Assembly: GCF_902498915.1 (NCBI RefSeq) | Contig: NZ_CABVLQ010000001.1 | Length of the DNA: 64,000 nucleotides | Direction: 5' to 3' (one strand) | DNA from: Escherichia ruysiae | Lineage (GTDB): Bacteria > Pseudomonadota > Gammaproteobacteria > Enterobacterales > Enterobacteriaceae | Shown here: positions 45,847-56,755 of the stretch, piece by piece | How positions within the stretch are numbered: position 1 is the first letter of the stretch | Layout: each line of letters starts with the position of its first letter | Notes under the pieces: generated by a model | Databases searched by the model: none | What the model was told of the DNA's origin: nothing | The model's input: only the letters and a program-made list of their open reading frames with translations | Made by a program: the position numbers and the translations under genes

Positions 45847-48168
45847 ATGATGAATGATTCGTTCTGCCGCATTATTGCGGGTGAAATTCAGGCGCGCCCG
45901 GAACAGGTTGAAGCCGCCGTTCGCCTGCTTGACGAAGGGAATACCGTGCCGTTTATCGCACGTTATCGTAAGGAAATCACCGGCGGTCTGGATGACACGC
46001 AGTTGCGTAATCTGGAAACGCGTCTGAGCTACCTGCGCGAGCTGGAAGAGAGACGTCAGGCGATCCTCAAGTCCATTTCTGAGCAAGGTAAACTCACCGA
46101 TGAGCTGGCGAATGCCATCAACGCCACCTTAAGCAAAACCGAACTCGAAGACCTCTATCTGCCCTACAAACCTAAACGTCGCACCCGTGGGCAAATCGCC
46201 ATTGAAGCAGGTCTTGAGCCGTTGGCTGACCTGCTGTGGAACGATCCGTCACATACGCCGGAAGTCGCCGCCGCACAATATGTTGATGCCGATAAAGGCG
46301 TGGCAGATACCAAAGCCGCGCTGGACGGCGCGCGCTACATTCTGATGGAACGTTTTGCCGAAGATGCCGCTCTCCTGGCGAAAGTGCGTGATTATCTGTG
46401 GAAGAACGCGCATTTGGTTTCTACGGTGGTGAGCGGTAAAGAAGAGGAAGGGGCAAAATTCCGCGACTATTTCGATCATCACGAACCGCTGTCAACGGTG
46501 CCTTCTCACCGCGCACTGGCGATGTTTCGTGGTCGTAACGAAGGCATACTCCAACTTTTGCTGAATGCCGATCCACAGTTCGATGAGCCGCCGAAAGAGA
46601 GCTACTGCGAGCAAATCATCATGGATCATCTCGGCCTGCGCCTGAACAATGCCCCGGCGGATAGCTGGCGTAAAGGCGTGGTGAGCTGGACATGGCGCAT
46701 CAAGGTACTGATGCACCTGGAAACCGAACTGATGGGCACCGTGCGCGAACGTGCGGAAGATGAAGCGATTAACGTCTTTGCCCGTAACCTGCACGATCTG
46801 CTGATGGCAGCCCCCGCTGGACTGCGTGCGACGATGGGGCTCGATCCGGGTCTGCGCACCGGGGTAAAAGTCGCGGTGGTCGATGCAACTGGCAAGCTGG
46901 TGGCGACCGACACCATTTATCCGCACACCGGGCAAGCCGCAAAAGCAGCGATGACCGTTGCTGCGCTGTGTGAAAAACATAACGTTGAACTGGTAGCAAT
47001 TGGTAACGGTACGGCTTCCCGCGAAACCGAGCGTTTCTATCTCGACGTGCAGAAGCAGTTCCCGAAAGTAACGGCGCAGAAAGTGATCGTCAGCGAAGCA
47101 GGCGCATCGGTTTACTCGGCTTCCGAGCTGGCAGCGCAGGAGTTCCCGGAGCTCGATGTTTCGCTGCGTGGCGCAGTGTCTATCGCCCGTCGTTTGCAGG
47201 ATCCGCTGGCAGAACTGGTGAAAATCGATCCGAAATCTATCGGCGTGGGTCAGTATCAGCATGATGTTAGCCAGTCGCAGCTGGCTCGCAAACTGGACGC
47301 AGTGGTGGAAGACTGCGTTAACGCCGTTGGCGTTGATCTCAACACCGCTTCCGTTCCGCTGTTAACCCGCGTGGCGGGCCTGACGCGCATGATGGCGCAA
47401 AACATAGTTGCCTGGCGTGACGAGAACGGTCAGTTCCAGAACCGTCAGCAACTGTTAAAAGTGAGCCGCTTGGGGCCAAAAGCCTTTGAGCAGTGCGCGG
47501 GCTTCCTGCGTATTAACCACGGTGATAACCCGCTTGACGCTTCTACCGTTCACCCGGAAGCCTATCCGGTGGTTGAACGTATTCTGGCGGCAACACAGCA
47601 GGCGCTGAAAGATCTGATGGGTAACAGCAGCGAACTGCGTAACCTGAAAGCCTCTGACTTTACCGATGAGAAATTCGGTGTGCCGACGGTAACCGACATC
47701 ATCAAAGAGCTGGAAAAACCGGGCCGCGACCCGCGTCCGGAATTTAAAACCGCTCAGTTTGCCGATGGCGTCGAGACAATGAACGATCTGCAACCGGGCA
47801 TGATCCTCGAAGGCGCAGTCACCAACGTCACTAACTTTGGCGCGTTTGTCGATATCGGGGTGCATCAGGACGGCCTGGTTCACATCTCTTCATTGTCGAA
47901 CAAGTTTGTGGAAGATCCGCATACCGTGGTGAAAGCGGGCGACATTGTGAAGGTGAAAGTGCTGGAAGTCGATCTTCAGCGTAAACGTATCGCCCTGACC
48001 ATGCGTCTGGACGAGCAGCCAGGTGAAACCAACGCCCGTCGCGGCAGCGGTAACGATCGCCCGCAAAACAACCGCCCGGCAGCCAAACCGCGCGGTCGTG
48101 AAGCGCAGACAGCCGGTAACAGTGCGATGATGGATGCGCTGGCAGCGGCAATGGGTAAAAAGCGTTAA
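45847..48168 (+). CDS. yhgF: YhgF, Tex-family RNA-binding protein
   Basis: The 773-residue homologue of Bordetella Tex/eukaryotic Spt6 core has an N-terminal helical domain, a YqgF-type nuclease-like domain (GLDPGLRTGVKVAVVD, about 329-344), helix-hairpin-helix repeats (VPLLTRVAGLTRMMAQNIV) and a C-terminal S1 domain (about 651-720; GAVTNVTNFGAFVDIG) before a basic tail. It probably acts in transcription or RNA handling. It is intact and at family length. Confidence 0.94.
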   Translation: MMNDSFCRIIAGEIQARPEQVEAAVRLLDEGNTVPFIARYRKEITGGLDDTQLRNLETRLSYLRELEERRQAILKSISEQGKLTDELANAINATLSKTELEDLYLPYKPKRRTRGQIAIEAGLEPLADLLWNDPSHTPEVAAAQYVDADKGVADTKAALDGARYILMERFAEDAALLAKVRDYLWKNAHLVSTVVSGKEEEGAKFRDYFDHHEPLSTVPSHRALAMFRGRNEGILQLLLNADPQFDEPPKESYCEQIIMDHLGLRLNNAPADSWRKGVVSWTWRIKVLMHLETELMGTVRERAEDEAINVFARNLHDLLMAAPAGLRATMGLDPGLRTGVKVAVVDATGKLVATDTIYPHTGQAAKAAMTVAALCEKHNVELVAIGNGTASRETERFYLDVQKQFPKVTAQKVIVSEAGASVYSASELAAQEFPELDVSLRGAVSIARRLQDPLAELVKIDPKSIGVGQYQHDVSQSQLARKLDAVVEDCVNAVGVDLNTASVPLLTRVAGLTRMMAQNIVAWRDENGQFQNRQQLLKVSRLGPKAFEQCAGFLRINHGDNPLDASTVHPEAYPVVERILAATQQALKDLMGNSSELRNLKASDFTDEKFGVPTVTDIIKELEKPGRDPRPEFKTAQFADGVETMNDLQPGMILEGAVTNVTNFGAFVDIGVHQDGLVHISSLSNKFVEDPHTVVKAGDIVKVKVLEVDLQRKRIALTMRLDEQPGETNARRGSGNDRPQNNRPAAKPRGREAQTAGNSAMMDALAAAMGKKR

Positions 48169-48179
48169 ACACTATGACT

Positions 48180-48241
48180 GGCCTACGGTTCAGCTTTGCA
48201 CGGGTTCGTAGGCCAGATAAGGCGTTCACGCCGCATCTGGC
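48180..48241. repeat. REP element after yhgF
   Basis: GCCAGAT (48212-48218) and ATCTGGC (48235-48241) enclose GGCG-TTCA-CGCC. A larger pair GGCCTACG (from 48180) / CGTAGGCC (to 48213) precedes it. Confidence 0.7.
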
Positions 48242-48267
48242 AATAAACGCCTTAACTGACATAAAAG

Positions 48268-48288
48268 TGCCGGAGAACATCTCCGGCA
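48268..48288 (+). terminator. yhgF terminator hairpin
   Basis: TGCCGGAGA (48268-48276) pairs perfectly with TCTCCGGCA (48280-48288) with a 3-nt loop, followed by TTTG. Confidence 0.6.
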
Positions 48289-48538
48289 TTTGAGATTGCT
48301 GACAAACTCGCTTACGGGTCAAAACAGGCACAACTTTCCCCCCTCTCCCTAGCCCTCTCCCCGATGGAGCGAGGGGACCGTCCGTGCACTTGCCTGGCTC
48401 CGGTATTTTTATTCCACAGCCAAAACCACAATATATTCCGCTAATATTTATCACATCATTAACAATTAAAACCTTAATTAAACATCAAGCCGCCCTAATA
48501 ATTCGTCACTCGAATTTTATTTTGCCCCAGATATAACC

Positions 48539-48629
48539 TTGAGCCATATCAACATTGAGTCAGATTATTATCTAAACCAACATTCGCACACATTTTAAGT
48601 ATTGCTGATAGAAACCATTCTCATTATCA
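48539..48629 (+). promoter_or_regulatory. feoABC promoter: FNR-like and Fur-like sites
   Basis: TTGAGCCATATCAA (48539-48552) differs from the FNR consensus TTGAT-N4-ATCAA by one base. GAAACCATTCTCATTATCA (48611-48629) resembles the 19-bp Fur box. Together they explain anaerobic activation and iron repression, both known for feo. Confidence 0.75.
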
Positions 48630-48741
48630 TTGTACTGTTGATTATTTAATCTCTCCTTCGTTGGCAAATCATCTGGTCTCATGTCGCTGTCAAACGCCCC
48701 ATGAGGTAGTTATCCAGTTAATGAGAAACAAGTAGGCACCT

Positions 48742-48969
48742 ATGCAATACACTCCAGATACTGCGTGGAAAATCACTGGCTTTTCCCGTGAAATCAGCCC
48801 GGCATATCGTCAGAAGCTGCTTTCTCTTGGCATGTTACCTGGCTCCTCTTTTAATGTGGTGCGCGTCGCTCCACTCGGTGATCCCATTCATATCGAAACT
48901 CGCCGTGTGAGCCTGGTATTACGCAAAAAAGATCTGGCCTTATTAGAAGTGGAAGCGGTTTCCTGTTAA
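48742..48969 (+). CDS. feoA: Ferrous iron transport protein A
   Basis: The 75-residue SH3-like cytoplasmic protein is required with FeoB for ferrous iron uptake and may control its GTPase. The FeoA core motif (LLSLGMLPGSSFNVV) is present. It is first gene of feoABC, 16 bp before feoB. Confidence 0.96.
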   Translation: MQYTPDTAWKITGFSREISPAYRQKLLSLGMLPGSSFNVVRVAPLGDPIHIETRRVSLVLRKKDLALLEVEAVSC

Positions 48970-48985
48970 TACGGTGAGAATAACA

Positions 48986-51307
48986 ATGAAAAAATTAACC
49001 ATTGGCTTAATTGGTAATCCAAATTCTGGCAAGACAACCTTATTTAACCAGCTCACCGGCGCACGTCAGCGTGTAGGAAACTGGGCTGGCGTTACCGTCG
49101 AACGTAAAGAGGGTCAGTTCTCCACCACCGATCATCAGGTCACCCTGGTTGACCTGCCCGGCACCTATTCTCTGACCACCATCTCATCGCAAACTTCGCT
49201 TGATGAGCAAATCGCCTGTCACTACATTTTGAGTGGCGACGCCGATCTGCTGATTAACGTGGTGGATGCGTCTAACCTTGAGCGTAACCTGTACCTGACG
49301 CTGCAACTGCTGGAACTCGGCATTCCCTGCATCGTGGCGCTGAACATGCTCGACATTGCCGAGAAGCAAAATATTCGCATTGAAATTGATGCGCTGTCGG
49401 CACGTCTTGGCTGCCCGGTGATCCCGCTGGTTTCCACGCGTGGTCGCGGTATTGAAGCCCTGAAACTGGCAATTGACCGCTATAAAGCCAACGAGAATGT
49501 AGAACTGGTGCATTACGCACAGCCGCTAATCAATGAAGCCGATGCGCTGGCGAAAGTGATGCCGTCAGACATCCCGCTGAAACATCGCCGCTGGCTGGGT
49601 CTGCAAATGCTGGAAGGCGATATCTACAGCCGCGCCTACGCCGGTGAAGCGTCGCAGCATCTGGATGCAGCCCTCGCCCGTCTGCGTAATGAGATGGACG
49701 ATCCGGCGCTGCACATTGCCGATGCGCGTTACCAGTGTATTGCTGCCATCTGCGATGTGGTGAGCAATACCCTGACGGCAGAACCCAGCCGTTTCACCAC
49801 GGCAGTAGATAAAATCGTGCTCAACCGATTCCTCGGTCTGCCAATTTTCCTCTTTGTGATGTATCTGATGTTCCTGCTGGCTATCAACATCGGCGGGGCA
49901 TTACAGCCGCTGTTTGACGTCGGTTCCGTGGCACTCTTTGTGCATGGTATTCAGTGGATTGGCTACACGCTCCACTTCCCTGACTGGCTGACGATCTTCC
50001 TCGCCCAGGGGCTGGGTGGCGGTATTAACACCGTTCTGCCACTGGTGCCGCAGATCGGCATGATGTACCTGTTCCTCTCCTTCCTCGAGGACTCCGGGTA
50101 TATGGCGAGAGCGGCATTTGTGATGGACCGTCTGATGCAAGCGTTGGGTCTGCCAGGGAAATCCTTTGTGCCGTTGATCGTTGGCTTCGGTTGTAACGTA
50201 CCGTCGGTGATGGGTGCGCGCACTCTTGATGCTCCGCGTGAACGTCTGATGACTATCATGATGGCGCCATTTATGTCCTGCGGTGCTCGTCTGGCAATCT
50301 TCGCAGTATTTGCTGCCGCGTTCTTCGGGCAGAATGGCGCGCTGGCTGTGTTCTCACTGTATGTCATCGGTATTGTGATGGCGGTACTGACGGGTCTGAT
50401 GCTCAAATACACCATTATGCGCGGTGAAGCGACGCCGTTTGTCATGGAGCTACCGGTCTATCACGTACCACACATTAAGAGTCTGATTATCCAGACCTGG
50501 CAGCGTTTGAAAGGCTTCGTTCTGCGCGCCGGTAAAGTGATTATCATCGTCAGCATTTTCCTGAGCGCATTCAACAGCTTCTCGCTGAGTGGGAAAATCG
50601 TCGATAACATCAACGACTCGGCGCTGGCCTCTGTCAGCCGCGTGATCACTCCAGTCTTCAAGCCGATTGGCGTGCATGAAGATAACTGGCAGGCAACGGT
50701 TGGACTGTTTACTGGCGCAATGGCGAAAGAAGTGGTGGTGGGTACTCTCAACACCCTCTATACCGCAGAAAACATTCAGGACGAAGAGTTCAATCCGGCG
50801 GAATTTAACCTCGGTGAAGAGCTGTTCAGCGCGGTAGATGAAACCTGGCAGAGCCTGAAAGACACCTTCAGCCTTAGCGTACTGATGAACCCAATTGAAG
50901 CCAGCAAAGGCGACGGCGAAATGGGTACTGGGGCAATGGGCGTGATGGATGAGAAATTCGGTAGCGCGGCGGCTGCTTACAGCTATCTGATATTCGTCCT
51001 GCTGTATGTACCTTGCATTTCGGTGATGGGTGCCATTGCCCGTGAATCAAGCCGTGGCTGGATGGGCTTCTCCATCCTGTGGGGGCTAAATATCGCTTAC
51101 TCGCTGGCAACATTGTTCTATCAGGTCGCCAGCTACAGCCAGCACCCAACTTACAGCCTGGTGTGCATTCTGGCGGTTGTCCTGTTTAACATCGTGGTTA
51201 TTGGCCTGCTGCGCCGCGCGCGTAGTCGAGTCGATATCGAACTACTGGCAAGCCGCAAAACGGTAAGCAGTTGCTGCGCAGCCAGCACCACTGGCGATTG
51301 CCACTAA
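48986..51307 (+). CDS. feoB: Ferrous iron transporter FeoB
   Basis: The 773-residue inner-membrane Fe(II) permease has an N-terminal G domain (G1 GNPNSGKTT, 10-18; G3 DLPGTYSL; G4 NMLD) and GDI-like linker, followed by about ten membrane segments with two Gate regions that contain the conserved Cys (GFGCNVPSVMGART and MSCGARL). The start at 48986 (MKKLTIGLIG) is chosen over an ATG four codons upstream. A Cys pair ends the protein (SSCCAAS). Confidence 0.98.
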   Translation: MKKLTIGLIGNPNSGKTTLFNQLTGARQRVGNWAGVTVERKEGQFSTTDHQVTLVDLPGTYSLTTISSQTSLDEQIACHYILSGDADLLINVVDASNLERNLYLTLQLLELGIPCIVALNMLDIAEKQNIRIEIDALSARLGCPVIPLVSTRGRGIEALKLAIDRYKANENVELVHYAQPLINEADALAKVMPSDIPLKHRRWLGLQMLEGDIYSRAYAGEASQHLDAALARLRNEMDDPALHIADARYQCIAAICDVVSNTLTAEPSRFTTAVDKIVLNRFLGLPIFLFVMYLMFLLAINIGGALQPLFDVGSVALFVHGIQWIGYTLHFPDWLTIFLAQGLGGGINTVLPLVPQIGMMYLFLSFLEDSGYMARAAFVMDRLMQALGLPGKSFVPLIVGFGCNVPSVMGARTLDAPRERLMTIMMAPFMSCGARLAIFAVFAAAFFGQNGALAVFSLYVIGIVMAVLTGLMLKYTIMRGEATPFVMELPVYHVPHIKSLIIQTWQRLKGFVLRAGKVIIIVSIFLSAFNSFSLSGKIVDNINDSALASVSRVITPVFKPIGVHEDNWQATVGLFTGAMAKEVVVGTLNTLYTAENIQDEEFNPAEFNLGEELFSAVDETWQSLKDTFSLSVLMNPIEASKGDGEMGTGAMGVMDEKFGSAAAAYSYLIFVLLYVPCISVMGAIARESSRGWMGFSILWGLNIAYSLATLFYQVASYSQHPTYSLVCILAVVLFNIVVIGLLRRARSRVDIELLASRKTVSSCCAASTTGDCH

Positions 51308-51317
51308 GGACACGGCA

Positions 51318-51554
51318 ATGGCTTCGCTCATTCAGGTGCGTGATTTGCTGGCGTTACGGGGTCGTATGGAAGCGACCCAGATCAGCCAGACGCTGAACAC
51401 CCCGCAGCCGATGATTAACGCTATGTTGCAACAGCTGGAAAATATGGGCAAAGCGGTACGGATTCAGGAAGAACCTGATGGCTGCCTCTCTGGCAGTTGT
51501 AAAAGCTGCCCGGAAGGAAAAGCCTGTCTGCGTGAGTGGTGGATGCTGCGTTAA
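51318..51554 (+). CDS. feoC: FeoC, small Fe-S/winged-helix regulator of FeoB
   Basis: The 78-residue protein has a winged-helix fold (LLALRGRMEATQISQ onward) and the C-terminal cysteine set CLSGSCKSCPEGKAC, which in related proteins can bind an Fe-S cluster. In Salmonella FeoC protects FeoB from FtsH proteolysis. It starts 10 bp after feoB and is followed by a terminator. Confidence 0.95.
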   Translation: MASLIQVRDLLALRGRMEATQISQTLNTPQPMINAMLQQLENMGKAVRIQEEPDGCLSGSCKSCPEGKACLREWWMLR

Positions 51555-51576
51555 CCTTGTTTCATCGTTCGTTTTG

Positions 51577-51611
51577 AAAAGCCCGGTATGCATTAGCTAC
51601 CGGGCTTTTTT
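51577..51611 (+). terminator. feo operon terminator
   Basis: AAAAGCCCGGTA (51577-51588) pairs with TACCGGGCTTTT (from 51598), ending in TTTTTT. Confidence 0.9.
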
Positions 51612-51757
51612 GCGTGCGGCTTTCCATAAAAATGCAACTCTTGCAGCATGGAGTAAGTTCCTCTGAAAGCGTCTCGCAGGGATGAAAACTTGCTGATGCA
51701 CAGCCGTGGAGTGGCGCGTAAAGTCGCGGCATTCAAAAAAACAGGTGAAGGAACGCC

Positions 51758-52650
51758 ATGAGCAAAAAACAGAGTTCCACCCCACACGATGGCTGTTCAA
51801 ACTCTTTTTACGCCAACCGGACACGGCACGCGATTTTCTTGCGTTCCATTTACCGGCACCCATCCACGCGCTCTGTGATATGAAAACCCTCAAGCTGGAG
51901 TCGAGCAGCTTTATCGATGACGATCTGCGTGAAAGCTATTCCGACGTGCTGTGGTCGGTGAAAACGGAGCAAGGGCCAGGATATATCTATTGCCTGATTG
52001 AACATCAAAGCACCTCAAACAGACTGATCGCATTTCGCATGATGCGTTATGCCATTGCCGCAATGCAAAACCACCTTGATGCAGGATACAAAACGTTGCC
52101 GATGGTCGTACCGTTGTTGTTTTACCACGGCATTGAAAGCCCCTATCCCTATTCGCTGTGTTGGCTGGATTGTTTCGCCGATCCCAAACTGGCAAGGCAG
52201 CTTTATGCCTCGGCATTTCCGCTGATTGATGTCACCGTCATGCCTGATGATGAAATCATGCAGCACCGACGCATGGCGCTGCTGGAGTTAATTCAAAAAC
52301 ATATACGCCAACGCGACCTGATGGGGCTGATAGAGCAAATGGCTTGCTTATTAAGTAGTGGGTACGCTAATGACAGACAAATCAAAGGGCTGTTTAATTA
52401 CATACTACAAACTGGCGATGCGGTACGTTTTAACGATTTTATCGACGGCGTTGCCGAACGTTCACCGAAACACAAGGAAAGTTTAATGACTATTGCGGAA
52501 AGATTGCGGCAGGAAGGGTTTCAGAACGGTATACGTACCAACGCCCTAAATATTGCCAAAACCATGCTGGATGCCGGAGTCTCTCTTGAGGACGTTCTGC
52601 GATTTACCAGCCTGACGGTTGAAGACCTTGCTGAAATAGATCATCAATAA
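51758..52650 (+). pseudogene. rpnA: rpnA (yhgA), Rpn-family PD-(D/E)XK nuclease, frameshifted near the start
   Basis: The normal start is ATG 51758 with GGTGAAGGAACGCC upstream. It encodes MSKKQSSTPHD, the typical N-terminus of Rpn/transposase_31 proteins. In the family HD is followed by xLFK, but here a base is missing at 51789-51793: the frame diverges (HDGCSN...) and stops at 51881, giving a 41-residue peptide. The rest of the protein (LFKLFLRQPDTARDFLAFHLP...) continues in the -1 frame to 52650 and is otherwise intact. Rpn proteins are DNA endonucleases, toxic when overproduced, reported to act in phage defence. A GTG at 51706 opens this other frame but has no ribosome site and encodes a non-family N-terminus. 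Confidence 0.8.
52486..52650 (+). CDS. Intragenic small protein of rpnA (RpnA-S-like), candidate antitoxin
   Basis: This internal ATG is in the intact downstream frame of rpnA and is preceded by AAGGA at 7-bp spacing (52474-52478). It would give a 54-residue protein (MTIAERLRQEGFQNG... to ...VEDLAEIDHQ). For Rpn genes, an internally started C-terminal protein has been reported to neutralise the full-length toxin. The ORF is intact here although the long form is broken. Translation is not proven by sequence. Confidence 0.6.
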   Translation: MTIAERLRQEGFQNGIRTNALNIAKTMLDAGVSLEDVLRFTSLTVEDLAEIDHQ

Positions 52651-52667
52651 CGTAAAGGATGGTTTTA

Positions 52668-52766
52668 ATGACAGATGCAGAAAGAGAATATCTTATTAGT
52701 TACCTGATTAGTTATTTATTGGGTCGACGCCTGGAAGCCCTGGATATCGCCAAAAGAATGCTGTAA
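52668..52766 (+). pseudogene. Tandem second copy of the rpnA 3' unit, ended by a nonsense codon
   Basis: AAGGA (52655-52659), 8-bp spacing, then ATG 52668 reads MTDAEREYLISYL and ends at TAA 52764 after ...ALDIAKRML (32 codons). Past that stop the same frame continues SGVPLADIMRFTGVSEEELAAASQ, which is close to the C-terminal tail I recall for K-12 RpnA; there GAA stands where TAA stands here. It aligns with the preceding intact unit from the ribosome site onward, so it is a diverged tandem duplicate or the displaced ancestral tail. Confidence 0.65.
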
Positions 52767-52869
52767 TCCGGAGTCCCTCTTGCAGATATCATGCGCTTTA
52801 CCGGGGTGTCAGAAGAAGAGTTGGCTGCGGCGAGTCAGGAAAGTTCTGTCTCGCCATTTCTAAAGCCAC

Positions 52870-53658
<789 letters not shown>

Positions 53659-53659
53659 C

Positions 53660-54361
<702 letters not shown>

Positions 54362-54382
54362 AGCCTCGATGATGGGCGTATT

Positions 54383-54407
54383 ATAACCAACTAAAATAGT
54401 CAACTAT
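54383..54407. promoter_or_regulatory. IscR type-1-like site at the nfuA promoter
   Basis: The 25 bases from ATAACCAACT to TCAACTAT match the IscR type-1 consensus (ATASYYGACTRWWW then YAGTCRRSTAT) at 23 of 25 positions. A -10-like TATTAT (54379-54384) lies at its left edge. nfuA was previously listed as IscR-affected, so this site fits Fe-S-responsive repression. Confidence 0.7.
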
Positions 54408-54419
54408 TAGGCCATTACT

Positions 54420-54995
54420 ATGATCCGTATTTCCGATGCTGCACAAGCGCACTTTGCCAAACTGCTGGCAAACCAGGAAGAAGGGACACAAATCCGCGTA
54501 TTTGTGATTAACCCTGGCACACCTAACGCTGAATGTGGCGTTTCTTATTGTCCGCCTGACGCTGTAGAAGCCACCGACACCGCCCTGAAATTTGACCTGC
54601 TGACCGCGTATGTTGATGAGTTAAGCGCACCATACCTGGAAGATGCAGAGATCGACTTTGTTACCGACCAACTGGGTTCCCAGCTAACGCTGAAAGCACC
54701 GAACGCCAAAATGCGTAAAGTGGCTGACGATGCCCCGCTAATGGAGCGCGTGGAGTATATGCTGCAATCGCAGATTAACCCGCAGCTTGCCGGTCACGGT
54801 GGTCGCGTTTCGCTGATGGAAATCACCGAAGACGGTTACGCCATTCTACAATTTGGCGGCGGCTGTAACGGTTGTTCCATGGTCGACGTAACGCTGAAAG
54901 AAGGGATCGAAAAGCAGTTGCTGAACGAATTCCCGGAGTTGAAAGGTGTGCGCGATCTCACCGAACACCAGCGCGGCGAACACTCTTACTACTAA
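54420..54995 (+). CDS. nfuA: NfuA, Fe-S cluster carrier
   Basis: The 191-residue protein has an N-terminal degenerate A-type (IscA-like) domain and a C-terminal Nfu domain with the CxxC pair Cys149/Cys152 ([12 protein letters not shown]). It carries a [4Fe-4S] cluster to client proteins, especially under oxidative stress or iron starvation. The A-type part lacks the full set of three ligand cysteines, as usual. It is controlled by the upstream IscR-type site. Confidence 0.97.
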
Positions 54996-55337
<342 letters not shown>

Positions 55338-56654
55338 ATGCCATTAGTCATTGTTGCTATCGGTGTAATCTTGTTATTACTCCTGATGATCCGCTTCAAA
55401 ATGAACGGCTTCATCGCTCTCGTCCTCGTGGCGCTTGCTGTTGGATTAATGCAAGGGATGCCGCTGGATAAAGTTATTGGCTCTATCAAAGCCGGTGTCG
55501 GCGGGACGCTCGGTAGCCTTGCCCTGATCATGGGGTTTGGTGCGATGCTGGGCAAAATGCTGGCAGACTGTGGCGGCGCACAACGTATCGCCACCACGCT
55601 GATTGCCAAATTTGGTAAAAAACACATCCAGTGGGCAGTGGTATTAACCGGTTTTACCGTCGGTTTTGCCCTGTTCTATGAAGTAGGCTTCGTGCTGATG
55701 CTGCCGCTGGTATTCACCATCGCCGCTGCTGCAAATATCCCGCTGCTGTATGTTGGTGTACCAATGGCAGCGGCACTGTCTGTTACCCACGGCTTCCTGC
55801 CGCCGCATCCGGGTCCGACTGCGATTGCCACCATCTTCCAGGCCGATATGGGTAAAACCCTGCTGTACGGTACTATTCTGGCAATCCCGACCGTGATTCT
55901 CGCCGGTCCGGTTTACGCTCGCGTGTTGAAAGGTATCGATAAGCCGATCCCGGAAGGTCTGTACAGCGCGAAAACCTTCAGCGAAGAAGAGATGCCGAGC
56001 TTTGGCGTCAGCGTCTGGACCTCTCTGGTGCCGGTAGTGCTGATGGCGATGCGTGCGATTGCCGAAATGATTCTGCCGAAAGGTCACGCTTTCCTGCCGG
56101 TAGCCGAGTTCCTCGGTGACCCGGTAATGGCAACGCTGATTGCCGTACTGATCGCGATGTTCACCTTTGGTCTGAACCGTGGTCGTTCGATGGATCAGAT
56201 TAACGACACGCTGGTTTCTTCAATCAAAATCATCGCGATGATGCTGCTAATCATCGGTGGTGGCGGTGCGTTCAAGCAGGTGCTGGTAGACAGCGGCGTG
56301 GACAAATACATTGCTTCCATGATGCACGAAACCAACATTTCTCCGCTGCTGATGGCGTGGTCTATTGCCGCAGTGCTGCGTATCGCGCTGGGTTCTGCAA
56401 CCGTTGCGGCAATCACTGCGGGGGGTATCGCGGCACCGCTGATTGCAACGACAGGTGTTAGCCCGGAGCTGATGGTTATTGCGGTTGGTTCCGGTAGTGT
56501 GATTTTCTCTCACGTGAACGATCCGGGCTTCTGGCTGTTCAAAGAGTACTTTAACCTGACTATCGGCGAGACCATCAAATCCTGGTCGATGCTGGAAACC
56601 ATTATCTCAGTGTGCGGTCTGGTAGGCTGTCTGCTGCTGAATATGGTGATTTGA
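55338..56654 (+). CDS. gntT: High-affinity gluconate transporter GntT
   Basis: The 438-residue GntP-family inner-membrane symporter imports gluconate. It has about 12-14 hydrophobic segments and the family PPHPGPTA motif (residues ~155-162). It is single gene under two GntR operators and probably CRP. It is convergent with malQ across a BIME. Confidence 0.96.
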   Translation: MPLVIVAIGVILLLLLMIRFKMNGFIALVLVALAVGLMQGMPLDKVIGSIKAGVGGTLGSLALIMGFGAMLGKMLADCGGAQRIATTLIAKFGKKHIQWAVVLTGFTVGFALFYEVGFVLMLPLVFTIAAAANIPLLYVGVPMAAALSVTHGFLPPHPGPTAIATIFQADMGKTLLYGTILAIPTVILAGPVYARVLKGIDKPIPEGLYSAKTFSEEEMPSFGVSVWTSLVPVVLMAMRAIAEMILPKGHAFLPVAEFLGDPVMATLIAVLIAMFTFGLNRGRSMDQINDTLVSSIKIIAMMLLIIGGGGAFKQVLVDSGVDKYIASMMHETNISPLLMAWSIAAVLRIALGSATVAAITAGGIAAPLIATTGVSPELMVIAVGSGSVIFSHVNDPGFWLFKEYFNLTIGETIKSWSMLETIISVCGLVGCLLLNMVI

Positions 56655-56665
56655 TAATACTGACT

Positions 56666-56743
56666 GCCGGATATGGCGTGAATGCCTTATCCGGCTGCTC
56701 TAATGAGTAGGCCGGATAAGACGCATCAAGCGTCGCATCCGGC
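56666..56743. repeat. BIME: two REPs between gntT and malQ
   Basis: First REP: GCCGGAT (56666-56672) / ATCCGGC (56689-56695). Second: GCCGGAT (56711-56717) / ATCCGGC (56737-56743), enclosing GACGC-ATCAA-GCGTC. They lie head-to-tail between convergent genes. Confidence 0.85.
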
Positions 56744-56755
56744 ATCAACCGCACT

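Larger units (their letters stand above)
48169..48741. other. 573-bp gap between yhgF and feoA
   Basis: No gene seen. It holds, left to right, a REP (48180-48242), the yhgF terminator hairpin (48268-48288), a C-rich inverted repeat (48325-48396), and the A+T-rich feo promoter with FNR- and Fur-like sites (from about 48530). Confidence 0.7.

Noticed and set aside
51706..51760. GTG at 51706 as true start of a longer RpnA
   Set aside because: No ribosome site and the added residues (MEWRVKSRHSKKQ...) are unlike Rpn N-termini, while the out-of-frame ATG 51758 encodes the expected one. A frameshift is the simpler reading.
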